A DNA stretch of 13,719 bases, taken from contig JAHJDU010000085.1 in assembly GCA_018812385.1 (NCBI GenBank), positions 1 through 13,719 on the forward strand, written 5' to 3'. Positions within the stretch are counted from its first letter, which is position 1, and the number at the start of each line of letters is the position of its first letter. The position numbers and the translations under genes are program-made. Shown here one piece after another: positions 1 through 6,053 of the stretch. Below the pieces are notes generated by a model. That model made no database searches, was not told the origin of the DNA, and saw nothing but the letters and a program-made list of their open reading frames with translations. Source of the DNA: Pseudomonadota bacterium (GTDB taxonomy: Bacteria > Desulfobacterota > Desulfobacteria > Desulfobacterales > Desulfobacteraceae).

Positions 1-1291
1 GAAGACTGGAACCCCGCCCCGAATCCATGCAGATAGTATTGATTTTTCCAAATTCGATATCCATAATTCAGACAGCCTGCCAAAACCATTTTCTTTTTCA
101 ACCACAGAAATTGTTAATCCCATGCTGCCCAGTTTTATGGGCCACACTAATCAGACAACCCATGAAATTGTCCGGGACAACCTTAAATTTTCTGCACTTT
201 ATGGCGGCCATATCAAAGGCAGCTCTGCCAGGTATTGCCCTTCATTTGAAGATAAAATCGTTAAATTTCCCGACCGGGACAGCCACCATATCATCCTTGA
301 ATATGAAGGCATGGACTCAAAGGAAATTTATGCCTCAGGACTTGGAAACAGCCTGCCTTTGGAAATCCAGTATAAAGTTGTCAGGTCTGTAGAAGGTCTT
401 GAAGCAGCCGACATCATGAGGCCTGCCTATGCCATTGAATATGATTATATCAATCCTCTGGAATTATCTTCCAGCCTGGAAACCAAAAAAATAAAAAGGC
501 TTTTTCTGGCCGGACAGATAAATGGCACATCAGGGTATGAAGAAGCCGGGGCGCAAGGGCTATGGGCCGGCATTAATGCGGCCTGTGCCATCCAGAAAAG
601 AGAACCCTTTATCCTTGACCGCTCCCAGGCCTATATGGGGGTTATGGTGGATGATCTGGTAACAAGGGGCACAAAAGAACCTTACAGGATGTTTACATCA
701 AGGGCTGAATATCGCTTGCTGCTAAGGGAAGATAATGCTGATTTAAGATTGTCCAGGATAGGAAATGCCCTGGGGCTTGTGGATGATGATACCTTAAATT
801 TCTGCAAAGAGATCCAGGCCCAGACGCAAAAAGAAATCCAACGCCTTAAAAAAACCATAATAAAGCCCACCCGGAAGGTTAATGATTTTTTGCTTTCCAA
901 AGGAACAAATCCAATAACAAACGGGGTAAAACTTGAGCAGCTCTTAAAAAGAGCTGAGCTTGATTATTCGGCTTTAAAAGAAATCTGCCCGCAGCTGGCA
1001 CCTGTTCTGGAAAGGGCTGAGCACCAGGTTGAGATCCAGATAAAATACGAAGGATATATTCTGCGGCAGCTCAATGAAATAAAAAAATATAAGGACCTGG
1101 AAAAAATAAATATCCCGAAAAACTTTAATTATTCCCAGACCCATGGCCTTTCAAACGAATTAAAGGAAAAACTGAATCAAGTCCTGCCGAAATCACTGGG
1201 GCAGGCCTCCAGAATTGACGGGATGACACCAGCGGCCATCTCAGTATTAATGGTTGCAATTTCCGCATTTACAACAAAAAACAAAGCTTGA
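1..1291 (+). CDS. mnmG: tRNA uridine-5-carboxymethylaminomethyl(34) synthesis enzyme MnmG, C-terminal part
   Basis: The reading frame enters the window from the left and is open from base 2, giving 429 visible codons to a TGA stop at 1289-1291. The whole family is about 620-630 residues, so roughly the first 200 lie outside. The first visible residues, KTGTPPRI, are the conserved MnmG/GidA signature. After it come FLAGQINGTSGYEEAGAQG (FAD-binding C-terminal part) and GTKEPYRMFTSRAEYRLLLR, both hallmarks of the family, and then the helical C-terminal domain that contacts MnmE and tRNA. MnmG is an FAD and NADH protein that works with MnmE to place a carboxymethylaminomethyl group on U34 of certain tRNAs in the cytoplasm. 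The usual partner gene rsmG does not follow; a repeat element and dnaJ do. No clear terminator is visible after the stop. The identification is secure; the true start is not visible. Confidence 0.96.
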   Translation, partial: KTGTPPRIHADSIDFSKFDIHNSDSLPKPFSFSTTEIVNPMLPSFMGHTNQTTHEIVRDNLKFSALYGGHIKGSSARYCPSFEDKIVKFPDRDSHHIILEYEGMDSKEIYASGLGNSLPLEIQYKVVRSVEGLEAADIMRPAYAIEYDYINPLELSSSLETKKIKRLFLAGQINGTSGYEEAGAQGLWAGINAACAIQKREPFILDRSQAYMGVMVDDLVTRGTKEPYRMFTSRAEYRLLLREDNADLRLSRIGNALGLVDDDTLNFCKEIQAQTQKEIQRLKKTIIKPTRKVNDFLLSKGTNPITNGVKLEQLLKRAELDYSALKEICPQLAPVLERAEHQVEIQIKYEGYILRQLNEIKKYKDLEKINIPKNFNYSQTHGLSNELKEKLNQVLPKSLGQASRIDGMTPAAISVLMVAISAFTTKNKA

Positions 1292-1318
1292 CTTAAACCG
1301 ATTAAAACTTACTATTTA

Positions 1319-1473
1319 GTGCCTGAACGAAAAGTCAGAAATATAGTTTTCCAATTTTGGTTAGAGACTTGCAACTATCCGAGATTGTTTTAGGACTTAG
1401 GTTTTAGGATTTAGCTTAAAACTTAAAACCTAAAACTTAAAACCGTGCCTGAACAAGGTTTTCGTTCAGGCAC
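1319..1473. repeat. 155-bp MITE-like element with 15-bp terminal inverted repeats
   Basis: The element fills most of the gap between mnmG and dnaJ. Its left end, GTGCCTGAACGAAAA (1319-1333), is the exact reverse complement of its right end, TTTTCGTTCAGGCAC (1459-1473). Both ends abut the hexamer TATTTA (1313-1318 and 1474-1479), which could be a target-site duplication. The interior has a second symmetric structure. Two near-identical 14-mers, GTTTTAGGACTTAG and GTTTTAGGATTTAG (1387-1414), are followed by two identical 14-mers, TAAAACTTAAAACC (1417-1444), of roughly complementary sequence. The right end is also a hairpin by itself (1445-1473). No reading frame is present. It resembles a non-autonomous insertion or intergenic palindromic repeat. 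A related palindrome lies at 13634-13671. TATTTA also precedes that copy, so it may belong to the repeat and not be a duplicated target. Confidence 0.7.
1445..1473. repeat. Hairpin at right end of the repeat element
   Basis: GTGCCTGAAC (1445-1454) and GTTCAGGCAC (1464-1473) form a perfect 10-bp stem around a 9-base loop. No run of T follows on either strand, so a role as an intrinsic terminator for mnmG is possible but not supported. It lies about 40 bp upstream of the dnaJ start. Confidence 0.7.
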
Positions 1474-1513
1474 TATTTATGGGGTATGTAATTAAATTAT
1501 ACAAGGATAACAT

Positions 1514-2464
1514 ATGGCTGAAGATTATTACAAAATTCTAGGGATTGATAAAACAGCAGATACGTCTGAAATCAAGAAAGCATATCGAAAACTTGCCTTA
1601 AAATACCATCCCGACAAAACAAAAGGGGATAAACCTCTGGAAGAAAAATTTAAAAAAATCAGTGAAGCCTATGCTGTTTTGAGTGATCCTGAAAAAAGAA
1701 ACCAGTATGACACCTATGGATCAGCAGATTTTCAGCAACGATTCTCCCAGGAAGATATTTTCAGAAATTTTGATTTGGGTGATATTTTAAAGGAATTCGG
1801 GTTTGGCGGCTCCCAGGGCCGTGGATTTTCTTCGGCCCAGGGCAGGGGCGGACAACGCGGCGGCTTTTCCGGCATGGGCGGCAATTCATTTTTCAATAAT
1901 ATGGGCGGTGGTGGTTTTGGACAGCAGAAACAACCCCCAATGAAAGGAAAAGACATTGAATATGAACTGCCTTTAACCCTCCATGAAATAATCAATGGTA
2001 CCAAAAAAACCATTACCATCAATCAGGGCGGCATTGCAAAGGCCATAGAAGTAACAATTCCCAAAGGACTCACCCAGGGTAAAAAAATCAGGCTTGCTGA
2101 AAAAGGGAGTATGAGCCCCAACGGAGGCCCTCCCGGCAATCTCTATATTAAATCTATTCTTATCCCGTCAAAGGAATATACAATTGAAGGCAATGATGTT
2201 TTGCTCTCAAAACAAATTTTACTCTCCCAGGCTCTGCTCGGGGATACCATAGAAGTTTTGACACCGGACGGAATGACCATCAATCTGAAGGTTCCTGCCG
2301 GAACAAATCCCAGGGCAAAGATGCGGATACCCGGACACGGGATTCCCCAAATGAAAGGAAATGGTTGCGGAGATCTCTTTGTTGTGATTAATATATCCAT
2401 GCCCAAAAAACTGACAGAAGAACAGAAAGAACTTATTCAACAACTGGAAAAAACAGGGCTATAA
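1514..2464 (+). CDS. DnaJ C-terminal domain protein, class B J-protein (CbpA-like)
   Basis: This 316-residue Hsp40 co-chaperone should stimulate the ATPase of DnaK and hand over unfolded substrates in the cytoplasm. The J domain covers about residues 4-68 and has the catalytic HPD at 32-34, followed by the KKISEAYAVLSDPEKR helix. A Gly/Phe-rich linker (about 92-138) has clusters such as GQRGGFSGMGG. Two beta-rich substrate-binding domains (about 142-305) follow, with the typical IPKGLTQGKKIRL and VPAGTNPRAKMRIPGHG loops. The four CxxCxGxG zinc repeats of canonical DnaJ are absent, so this is class B (CbpA/DjlA-like in domain order), and another DnaJ probably exists elsewhere. AAGGA at 1503-1507 is 6 nt before the ATG and supports the start. 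No CIRCE or sigma-32-type promoter is evident. The repeat element lies immediately upstream. An hpt remnant begins within 10 bp of the stop. Confidence 0.93.
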   Translation: MAEDYYKILGIDKTADTSEIKKAYRKLALKYHPDKTKGDKPLEEKFKKISEAYAVLSDPEKRNQYDTYGSADFQQRFSQEDIFRNFDLGDILKEFGFGGSQGRGFSSAQGRGGQRGGFSGMGGNSFFNNMGGGGFGQQKQPPMKGKDIEYELPLTLHEIINGTKKTITINQGGIAKAIEVTIPKGLTQGKKIRLAEKGSMSPNGGPPGNLYIKSILIPSKEYTIEGNDVLLSKQILLSQALLGDTIEVLTPDGMTINLKVPAGTNPRAKMRIPGHGIPQMKGNGCGDLFVVINISMPKKLTEEQKELIQQLEKTGL

Positions 2465-2472
2465 GTCATATC

Positions 2473-2670
2473 ATGATTGAATGCATCACATTATTACATC
2501 CCAGGCCCATTAAAATTTGCAGTTTGATTGACAAACGTGAGCGACGTGAGGTAGAAATTGATGTTGATTATTCATGTTTTTCACTTGAAAAAGGATTTAT
2601 TATCGGGTTTGGACTGGACTATAATGAAAAATACAGGAACCTTCCAGCCATCTATGACATGAAACTATAG
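2473..2670 (+). pseudogene. hpt: C-terminal remnant of hypoxanthine phosphoribosyltransferase
   Basis: The 65 codons match only the last third of HPRT. Seen in order are a KICSLIDKRERREVEID segment (lysine and RRxV strand), then a FIIGFGLDYNEKYRNLP segment (residues 42-58) that closely resembles the family's C-terminal purine-binding loop (GYGxDYxExYRNLP). Intact HPRT is about 175-185 residues and carries the PRPP-binding motif (EDIIDTG-like) upstream; that part is missing here. The space where it would lie is occupied by the intact end of dnaJ, so no simple frameshift can restore it. The frame has no internal stop, but the ATG at 2473 has no good Shine-Dalgarno sequence. The fragment cannot hold the PRPP site, so it is unlikely to be an active enzyme. 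It is best read as a remnant left by a deletion or rearrangement next to dnaJ. A small protein made from it cannot be excluded. Confidence 0.75.
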
Positions 2671-2686
2671 GGAGAAGGAGAATCCA

Positions 2687-4105
2687 ATGATTATTACCTG
2701 CAATAAGTGCTCAACCCGTTTCAACCTTGACGATTCTCTTGTCAAAGAGGGCGGCTCAAAATGCCGTTGCGCTGTCTGCAACCATATTTTAACAGCATAT
2801 CCATTGTCCCGGGAGCCTGAAACCGTGCTGCCTGAACCCTGGCAGCCTGAACCAGAAGAGCAGAAAACCTGGCAACCGGAACCCGAAGAGTCTGAACCTG
2901 AGCAGCCTGATCCAGAGGAGCCTGAACCCTGGCAATCTGAACCAGAGGAAGCAGAACCCAAAGCCTCGGAACCCTGGGAGATAGAACAAACGCCTGAAGA
3001 AGCATCTGACTTTGATTTTGAATCTGACCTGGATGATGATGACCTTTTTAAAGGAAATTCTGACCTTGAAATGGAAAGCCTCGACCTTTCCTCAAAAGAT
3101 TCTGACCTTGAAATGGAAGACCTCGACCTTTCCTCAAAAGATTCTGATATTGAAATAGACAATCCCTATCTAGAGTTCAACGAAAATGACCTGGAAATAG
3201 ATGATGATTTTTCCTTTAAAGAAAATACATTTGACATGGAAGAAGAAATCCTGTCCCAAAAGAGTGAAGTTATAGAAAATTTTGAAGAATTTGAAGATGA
3301 TGATATTAAATCTAAGCCCATTGAAGATGACCCGATTTCTTTTGACGAAGCAGAATCTTCTGTTACACCAGAAAAAGAAATTACAGAAGATGTTGAAAGT
3401 TTAGAAAAAGAAACCAAGACAAAAATAGGCCTGCCTGAAGAAAAGGCCAACGAAGTTGATCCCCCCCCAAAAAAAGAAAGAAAGGTCATCGTAAAACCCT
3501 TTGTAACTGCAAAACCAAAACCTATTGTAACTGCAAAGCCAAAACCCACAAAGAAAAAAAAGAAATCTTTTTTCAGAATACCTGTTATCATACTGCTGTT
3601 GGTCTTCCTTTTGGCCATCGGAGCCTATATCGCCAGTGTCATGACCGGATATAAACTCCCTGCTATTGATCAATATATTAAAAAGCCGATTCCGGAAATA
3701 TCAGAGGCCAAGCCCATTCCCAATCAAAAAAGTGTGAATGGTCGTTTTGTTACCAATTCCACTGCAGGCACTCTGTTTGTCATTACAGGGCGGATTGAGA
3801 ATCCGTCAAATATTTCCTATAGTCATATTGAAATTCGGGGAGCATTGATCACAAAAAATAAAGAGGAAGCAAAAATAAAAAATGTATTTTGCGGAAATAT
3901 TATCACGGAGGACATGCTTAAAACCGGGAATATTTCAGACATCAATACCCTTCTTACCTTGAAAGAGGGTGCCCATAAAATCAATGTCAATGTGGCACCC
4001 GGTGCCAGCGTTCCTTTTATGGTCGTATTTTCCGACCTTCCGGAAAAATTAGAGAATTTTACTATTAAAGTTGCCGGCTTTGATAAAGCAATAAATATTC
4101 CATAA
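2687..4105 (+). CDS. Zinc-ribbon (MJ0042-type) and DUF3426 membrane protein with acidic repeats
   Basis: This 472-residue protein has the layout zinc ribbon, long acidic linker, one membrane helix and DUF3426-like domain. The ribbon is at residues 5-31, with C5, C8, C28 and C31 as likely zinc ligands and an extra C26. Residues about 43-104 are Glu/Pro/Trp-rich repeats (EPEEPEPWQ-like). Residues 125-152 are two 14-residue repeats (SDLEMESLDLSSKD type), with degenerate copies after them. A basic patch with a KKKKK run (about 285-293) precedes one hydrophobic helix (about 297-320). This predicts the N-terminus in the cytoplasm and the last 150 residues in the periplasm. The C-terminal part (GTLFVITGRIENPSN and PGASVPFMVVFSDLP) fits DUF3426, whose role is not established. 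AGGAG just before the ATG supports the start. A C8A7 tract lies at 3461-3475. No function beyond a membrane-anchored, metal-ribbon protein is claimed. Confidence 0.85.
   Translation: MIITCNKCSTRFNLDDSLVKEGGSKCRCAVCNHILTAYPLSREPETVLPEPWQPEPEEQKTWQPEPEESEPEQPDPEEPEPWQSEPEEAEPKASEPWEIEQTPEEASDFDFESDLDDDDLFKGNSDLEMESLDLSSKDSDLEMEDLDLSSKDSDIEIDNPYLEFNENDLEIDDDFSFKENTFDMEEEILSQKSEVIENFEEFEDDDIKSKPIEDDPISFDEAESSVTPEKEITEDVESLEKETKTKIGLPEEKANEVDPPPKKERKVIVKPFVTAKPKPIVTAKPKPTKKKKKSFFRIPVIILLLVFLLAIGAYIASVMTGYKLPAIDQYIKKPIPEISEAKPIPNQKSVNGRFVTNSTAGTLFVITGRIENPSNISYSHIEIRGALITKNKEEAKIKNVFCGNIITEDMLKTGNISDINTLLTLKEGAHKINVNVAPGASVPFMVVFSDLPEKLENFTIKVAGFDKAINIP
3059..3142 (+). repeat. 42-bp tandem duplication inside the zinc-ribbon gene
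   Basis: Two adjacent 42-nt units (3059-3100 and 3101-3142) differ at only two adjacent bases, which turn GAAAGC into GAAGAC. Each encodes 14 residues (SDLEME, S or D, LDLSSKD). A degenerate third unit starts at 3143 (SDIEIDN). The near identity at DNA level points to recent duplication. The unit length keeps the reading frame. Confidence 0.9.
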
Positions 4106-4113
4106 ATTAAATA

Positions 4114-4141
4114 TTGACGTTTACAGCATATCTATGATATT
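4114..4141 (+). promoter_or_regulatory. Candidate sigma-70 promoter for tRNA-Met
   Basis: TTGACG (4114-4119) and GATATT (4136-4141), 16 bp apart, resemble the -35 and -10 boxes. Transcription would begin about 8-10 bp before the tRNA. The -35 box matches consensus well and the -10 box only partly. The position between the stop of the zinc-ribbon gene and the tRNA fits. Confidence 0.5.
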
Positions 4142-4156
4142 TATTCGGGGTTTTTT

Positions 4157-4233
4157 GGCGACGTAGCTCAGATGGTTAGAGCATGCGGCTCATATCCGCA
4201 GGGTCCGGAGTTCAATTCTCTGCGTCGCTACCA
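4157..4233 (+). tRNA. tRNA-Met (anticodon CAT), probably elongator
   Basis: The 77-nt cloverleaf includes an encoded CCA end. The acceptor stem is GGCGACG with CGTCGCT, with a G-U pair at position 1:72. The D arm holds GCTC/GAGC. The anticodon stem is TGCGG/CCGCA with loop CTCATAT and anticodon CAT at 4191-4193. The T arm is CGGAG-TTCAATT-CTCTG with one wobble pair, and the discriminator is A. The initiator tRNA is excluded because position 1 pairs and the anticodon stem lacks the three G-C pairs in the order GGG/CCC. An Ile2 tRNA with lysidine at C34 also has a CAT gene anticodon and cannot be fully excluded by eye, but the overall sequence fits elongator Met better. Confidence 0.93.
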
Positions 4234-4246
4234 CGAACTTACAATG

Positions 4247-4286
4247 GCCGGTATTCATGGTGGTTTCCATGGCTGCCGGCTTTTTT
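4247..4286 (+). terminator. Rho-independent terminator after tRNA-Met
   Basis: GCCGG (4247-4251) pairs with CCGGC (4276-4280), and CATGG (4256-4260) with CCATG (4267-4271), with a small internal mismatch. Six T residues (4281-4286) follow. It starts 14 bp after the tRNA and ends only 26 bp before the queD Shine-Dalgarno sequence. Confidence 0.8.
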
Positions 4287-4323
4287 GCTTCAAAACAAAG
4301 GTTATGGTATTTAAGGAGGTTTT

Positions 4324-4704
4324 ATGCCGGGGTTATATGAAGTTTATATAAAAGATTATTTTGCAGCCGCCCATGTATTGAAAGGCTATGATGGAGCCTG
4401 CGCCAATATGCACGGTCACAATTGGATCGTTGAGGCCTATATCCAATGCACAAAACTTAATCAGCTTGGGATCGGCATTGATTTTTTGGATGTACAGGCT
4501 GCTTTAAAAGATGTATTAAGCAAACTTGATCATACCTTTCTCAATGAAAACCCGGCCTTTGCCAATATTAATCCAACCTCTGAAACCCTTTCCAAGTTTT
4601 TATTTACCGAGCTTTCCCAGCGCCTTAACACAGAGCACATAAGGGTCAGCAAAGTGATGGTCCTTGAAAGCCCGGGATGCGGGTCTTCTTTTCAGGAGGC
4701 GTAA
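4324..4704 (+). CDS. queD: 6-carboxy-5,6,7,8-tetrahydropterin synthase QueD
   Basis: At 126 residues this has the usual size of QueD, which converts dihydroneopterin triphosphate to 6-carboxytetrahydropterin, the second step of preQ0/queuosine synthesis in the cytoplasm. The zinc ligands are visible as H17 and as H30 and H32 in CANMHGHNW. Catalytic candidates are C26, H70 (LDHTFLNE) and E115 (LESPG), matching the family Cys-His-Glu set. NPTSETLSKFLF (83-94) is also typical of QueD. A strong AAGGAGG (4313-4319) stands 4 nt before the ATG. The gene is followed without a gap by queE and then queC, so the three are surely one transcript. No convincing promoter fits between the tRNA terminator and this start. 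Confidence 0.95.
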   Translation: MPGLYEVYIKDYFAAAHVLKGYDGACANMHGHNWIVEAYIQCTKLNQLGIGIDFLDVQAALKDVLSKLDHTFLNENPAFANINPTSETLSKFLFTELSQRLNTEHIRVSKVMVLESPGCGSSFQEA

Positions 4705-5355
4705 TTGTTGTTTAATATTGATGTTTGCGAAATTTTTTACAGTCTACAGGGGGAATCCACCTTTACCGGACTGCCCTGCATTTTCATAAGACTTTCGGGA
4801 TGCAATCTGAATTGTTCCTGGTGTGACACCCCTTATGCCAGAAAAGAATCTTGCGTTATGACCTTTGATCAAATTTTCAAAGAACTTAAGTCCTACCCAT
4901 GTGGCCTTGTGGAAATCACAGGTGGCGAACCTCTGCTGCAGGATAATACACCAGCCCTGATCTCCATGCTCCTGAAAAAAGAATATCAGGTCCTGGTTGA
5001 AACCAATGGCAGTAAAAGTATTAAAAACCTTCCACCTGGATGCATAAAAATCATGGATATCAAATGCCCTTCCAGCCATGAATCTGATAGTTTTTTTTCA
5101 GAAAATATCCCTTTATTAACAAAACACGATGAAATCAAATTTGTTATCGGTTCCCGAAAAGACTATACGTTTGCAAAATCCATCATTGAAAATGACTTAT
5201 CCGGGATTTCACCAAAAAAAATTCACCTTTCTCCTGTTTTTGGTTGTATCTCTTCTGAAACCATTGCAACCTGGATGCTTGATGATCATCTGCCGGCAAG
5301 GCTTTCTTTGCAGCAGCACAAGATCATATGGGATCCTGACAAACGAGGAGTTTAA
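4705..5355 (+). CDS. queE: 7-carboxy-7-deazaguanine synthase QueE (radical SAM), TTG start
   Basis: QueE is a radical SAM enzyme that ring-contracts 6-carboxytetrahydropterin to 7-carboxy-7-deazaguanine, using SAM and Mg2+. The 216-residue protein has the family N-terminus EIFYSLQGEST (residues 9-19), in which Q15-G16-E17 contact the substrate. It has the 4Fe-4S motif CNLNCSWC with C33, C37 and C40, and the SAM-binding EITGGEPLL (70-78). The last segment (LSPVFG) is also typical. No ATG fits the N-terminus. AGGAGG (4694-4699), inside the end of queD, points to TTG at 4705 (5 nt away) or the adjacent TTG at 4708 (8 nt away); the second is equally plausible. The gene directly abuts the queD stop, suggesting translational coupling. 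A T8 run occurs at 5091-5098 in frame. Confidence 0.94.
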   Translation: MLFNIDVCEIFYSLQGESTFTGLPCIFIRLSGCNLNCSWCDTPYARKESCVMTFDQIFKELKSYPCGLVEITGGEPLLQDNTPALISMLLKKEYQVLVETNGSKSIKNLPPGCIKIMDIKCPSSHESDSFFSENIPLLTKHDEIKFVIGSRKDYTFAKSIIENDLSGISPKKIHLSPVFGCISSETIATWMLDDHLPARLSLQQHKIIWDPDKRGV

Positions 5356-5363
5356 TAAAAAAC

Positions 5364-6053
5364 ATGATGGAAAAAACCATTGTCCTTTCCAGTGGCGGAA
5401 TTGATTCCACCACTGCCATGGCCATTGCAAAATCAAAAGGCAAAGAGATTTACGCCTTAAGTTTCAGGTATGGACAACGTCATTCACTTGAACTTGACGC
5501 CTCTAAAAAAATTGCCCTGGCCATGGGCGCAAAGGTCCATAAGATTATTGATATTGATTTAAGACAATTTGGCGGATCTGCCCTGACCGATGATATCATA
5601 GTTCCCAAGCATGATACACTTGATGAAGTATGTGGGGACGAGATTCCTGTCACCTATGTTCCGGCCAGGAATACAATTTTTTTATCCTATGCCATGGCCT
5701 GGGCAGAAGTTTTAAAGGCGTCATCCATTTATATCGGAGTTACGGCAGTGGATTATTCAGGGTATCCTGACTGCAGGCCCGGGTTTATTGAGGCCTTTGA
5801 AAAAATGGCCAATCTTGCCACCAGAACAGGAGTGACAAAAGAAACCATACTAAAGATAGAAACCCCTTTAATACATCTTTCCAAAGCCCAGATTATTCGA
5901 ACGGGAATGGCATTAGGGGTGGATTATGCCTTGACCCTGTCCTGCTATGACCCGGATGAAAAAGGCCGGTCCTGTGGCAGGTGTGACTCTTGCCTTCACA
6001 GAATAAAAGGATTTAAAGAAGCCGGCATTAAAGATCCAACGCCTTACTATTAG
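5364..6053 (+). CDS. queC: 7-cyano-7-deazaguanine synthase QueC
   Basis: QueC uses ATP and ammonia to convert 7-carboxy-7-deazaguanine to the nitrile preQ0. The 229-residue protein has the ATP pyrophosphatase P-loop SSGGIDSTT (residues 9-17), the central YVPARNTIFLS segment, and GVTAVDYSGYPDCRP, all diagnostic of QueC. The C-terminal zinc site is formed by C194, C204, C207 and C210 (CYDPDEKGRSCGRCDSC). Two ATGs stand side by side at 5364 and 5367; GAGGAG at 5345-5350 is rather far upstream of either. The gene lies 8 bp after queE. Its last 26 bp overlap the end of the convergent glcF-like gene. QueF and the queuosine transglycosylase are not in the window. Confidence 0.95.
   Translation: MMEKTIVLSSGGIDSTTAMAIAKSKGKEIYALSFRYGQRHSLELDASKKIALAMGAKVHKIIDIDLRQFGGSALTDDIIVPKHDTLDEVCGDEIPVTYVPARNTIFLSYAMAWAEVLKASSIYIGVTAVDYSGYPDCRPGFIEAFEKMANLATRTGVTKETILKIETPLIHLSKAQIIRTGMALGVDYALTLSCYDPDEKGRSCGRCDSCLHRIKGFKEAGIKDPTPYY

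Noticed and set aside
1445..1473. Intrinsic terminator for mnmG
   Set aside because: The hairpin is good, but no T run follows. It belongs to the repeat family and recurs in a non-terminator context at 13634.
1732..2022. Antisense open frame across the Gly/Phe-rich part of dnaJ
   Set aside because: It is a composition shadow: Gly codons on one strand read as Pro on the other. No ribosome-binding site or family signature.
2665..3162. Long antisense Ser/Gly-rich frame opposite the zinc-ribbon gene
   Set aside because: It mirrors the acidic low-complexity repeats (Glu/Asp/Pro to Ser/Gly/Arg) and has no recognisable domain.
4287..4323. preQ1 riboswitch before queD
   Set aside because: The leader is only about 37 bp and lacks the preQ1-I stem and A-rich tail or any preQ1-II-like structure.
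5129..5404. Plus-strand frame overlapping queE and queC
   Set aside because: It overlaps two well-identified genes in another frame and shows no family features.
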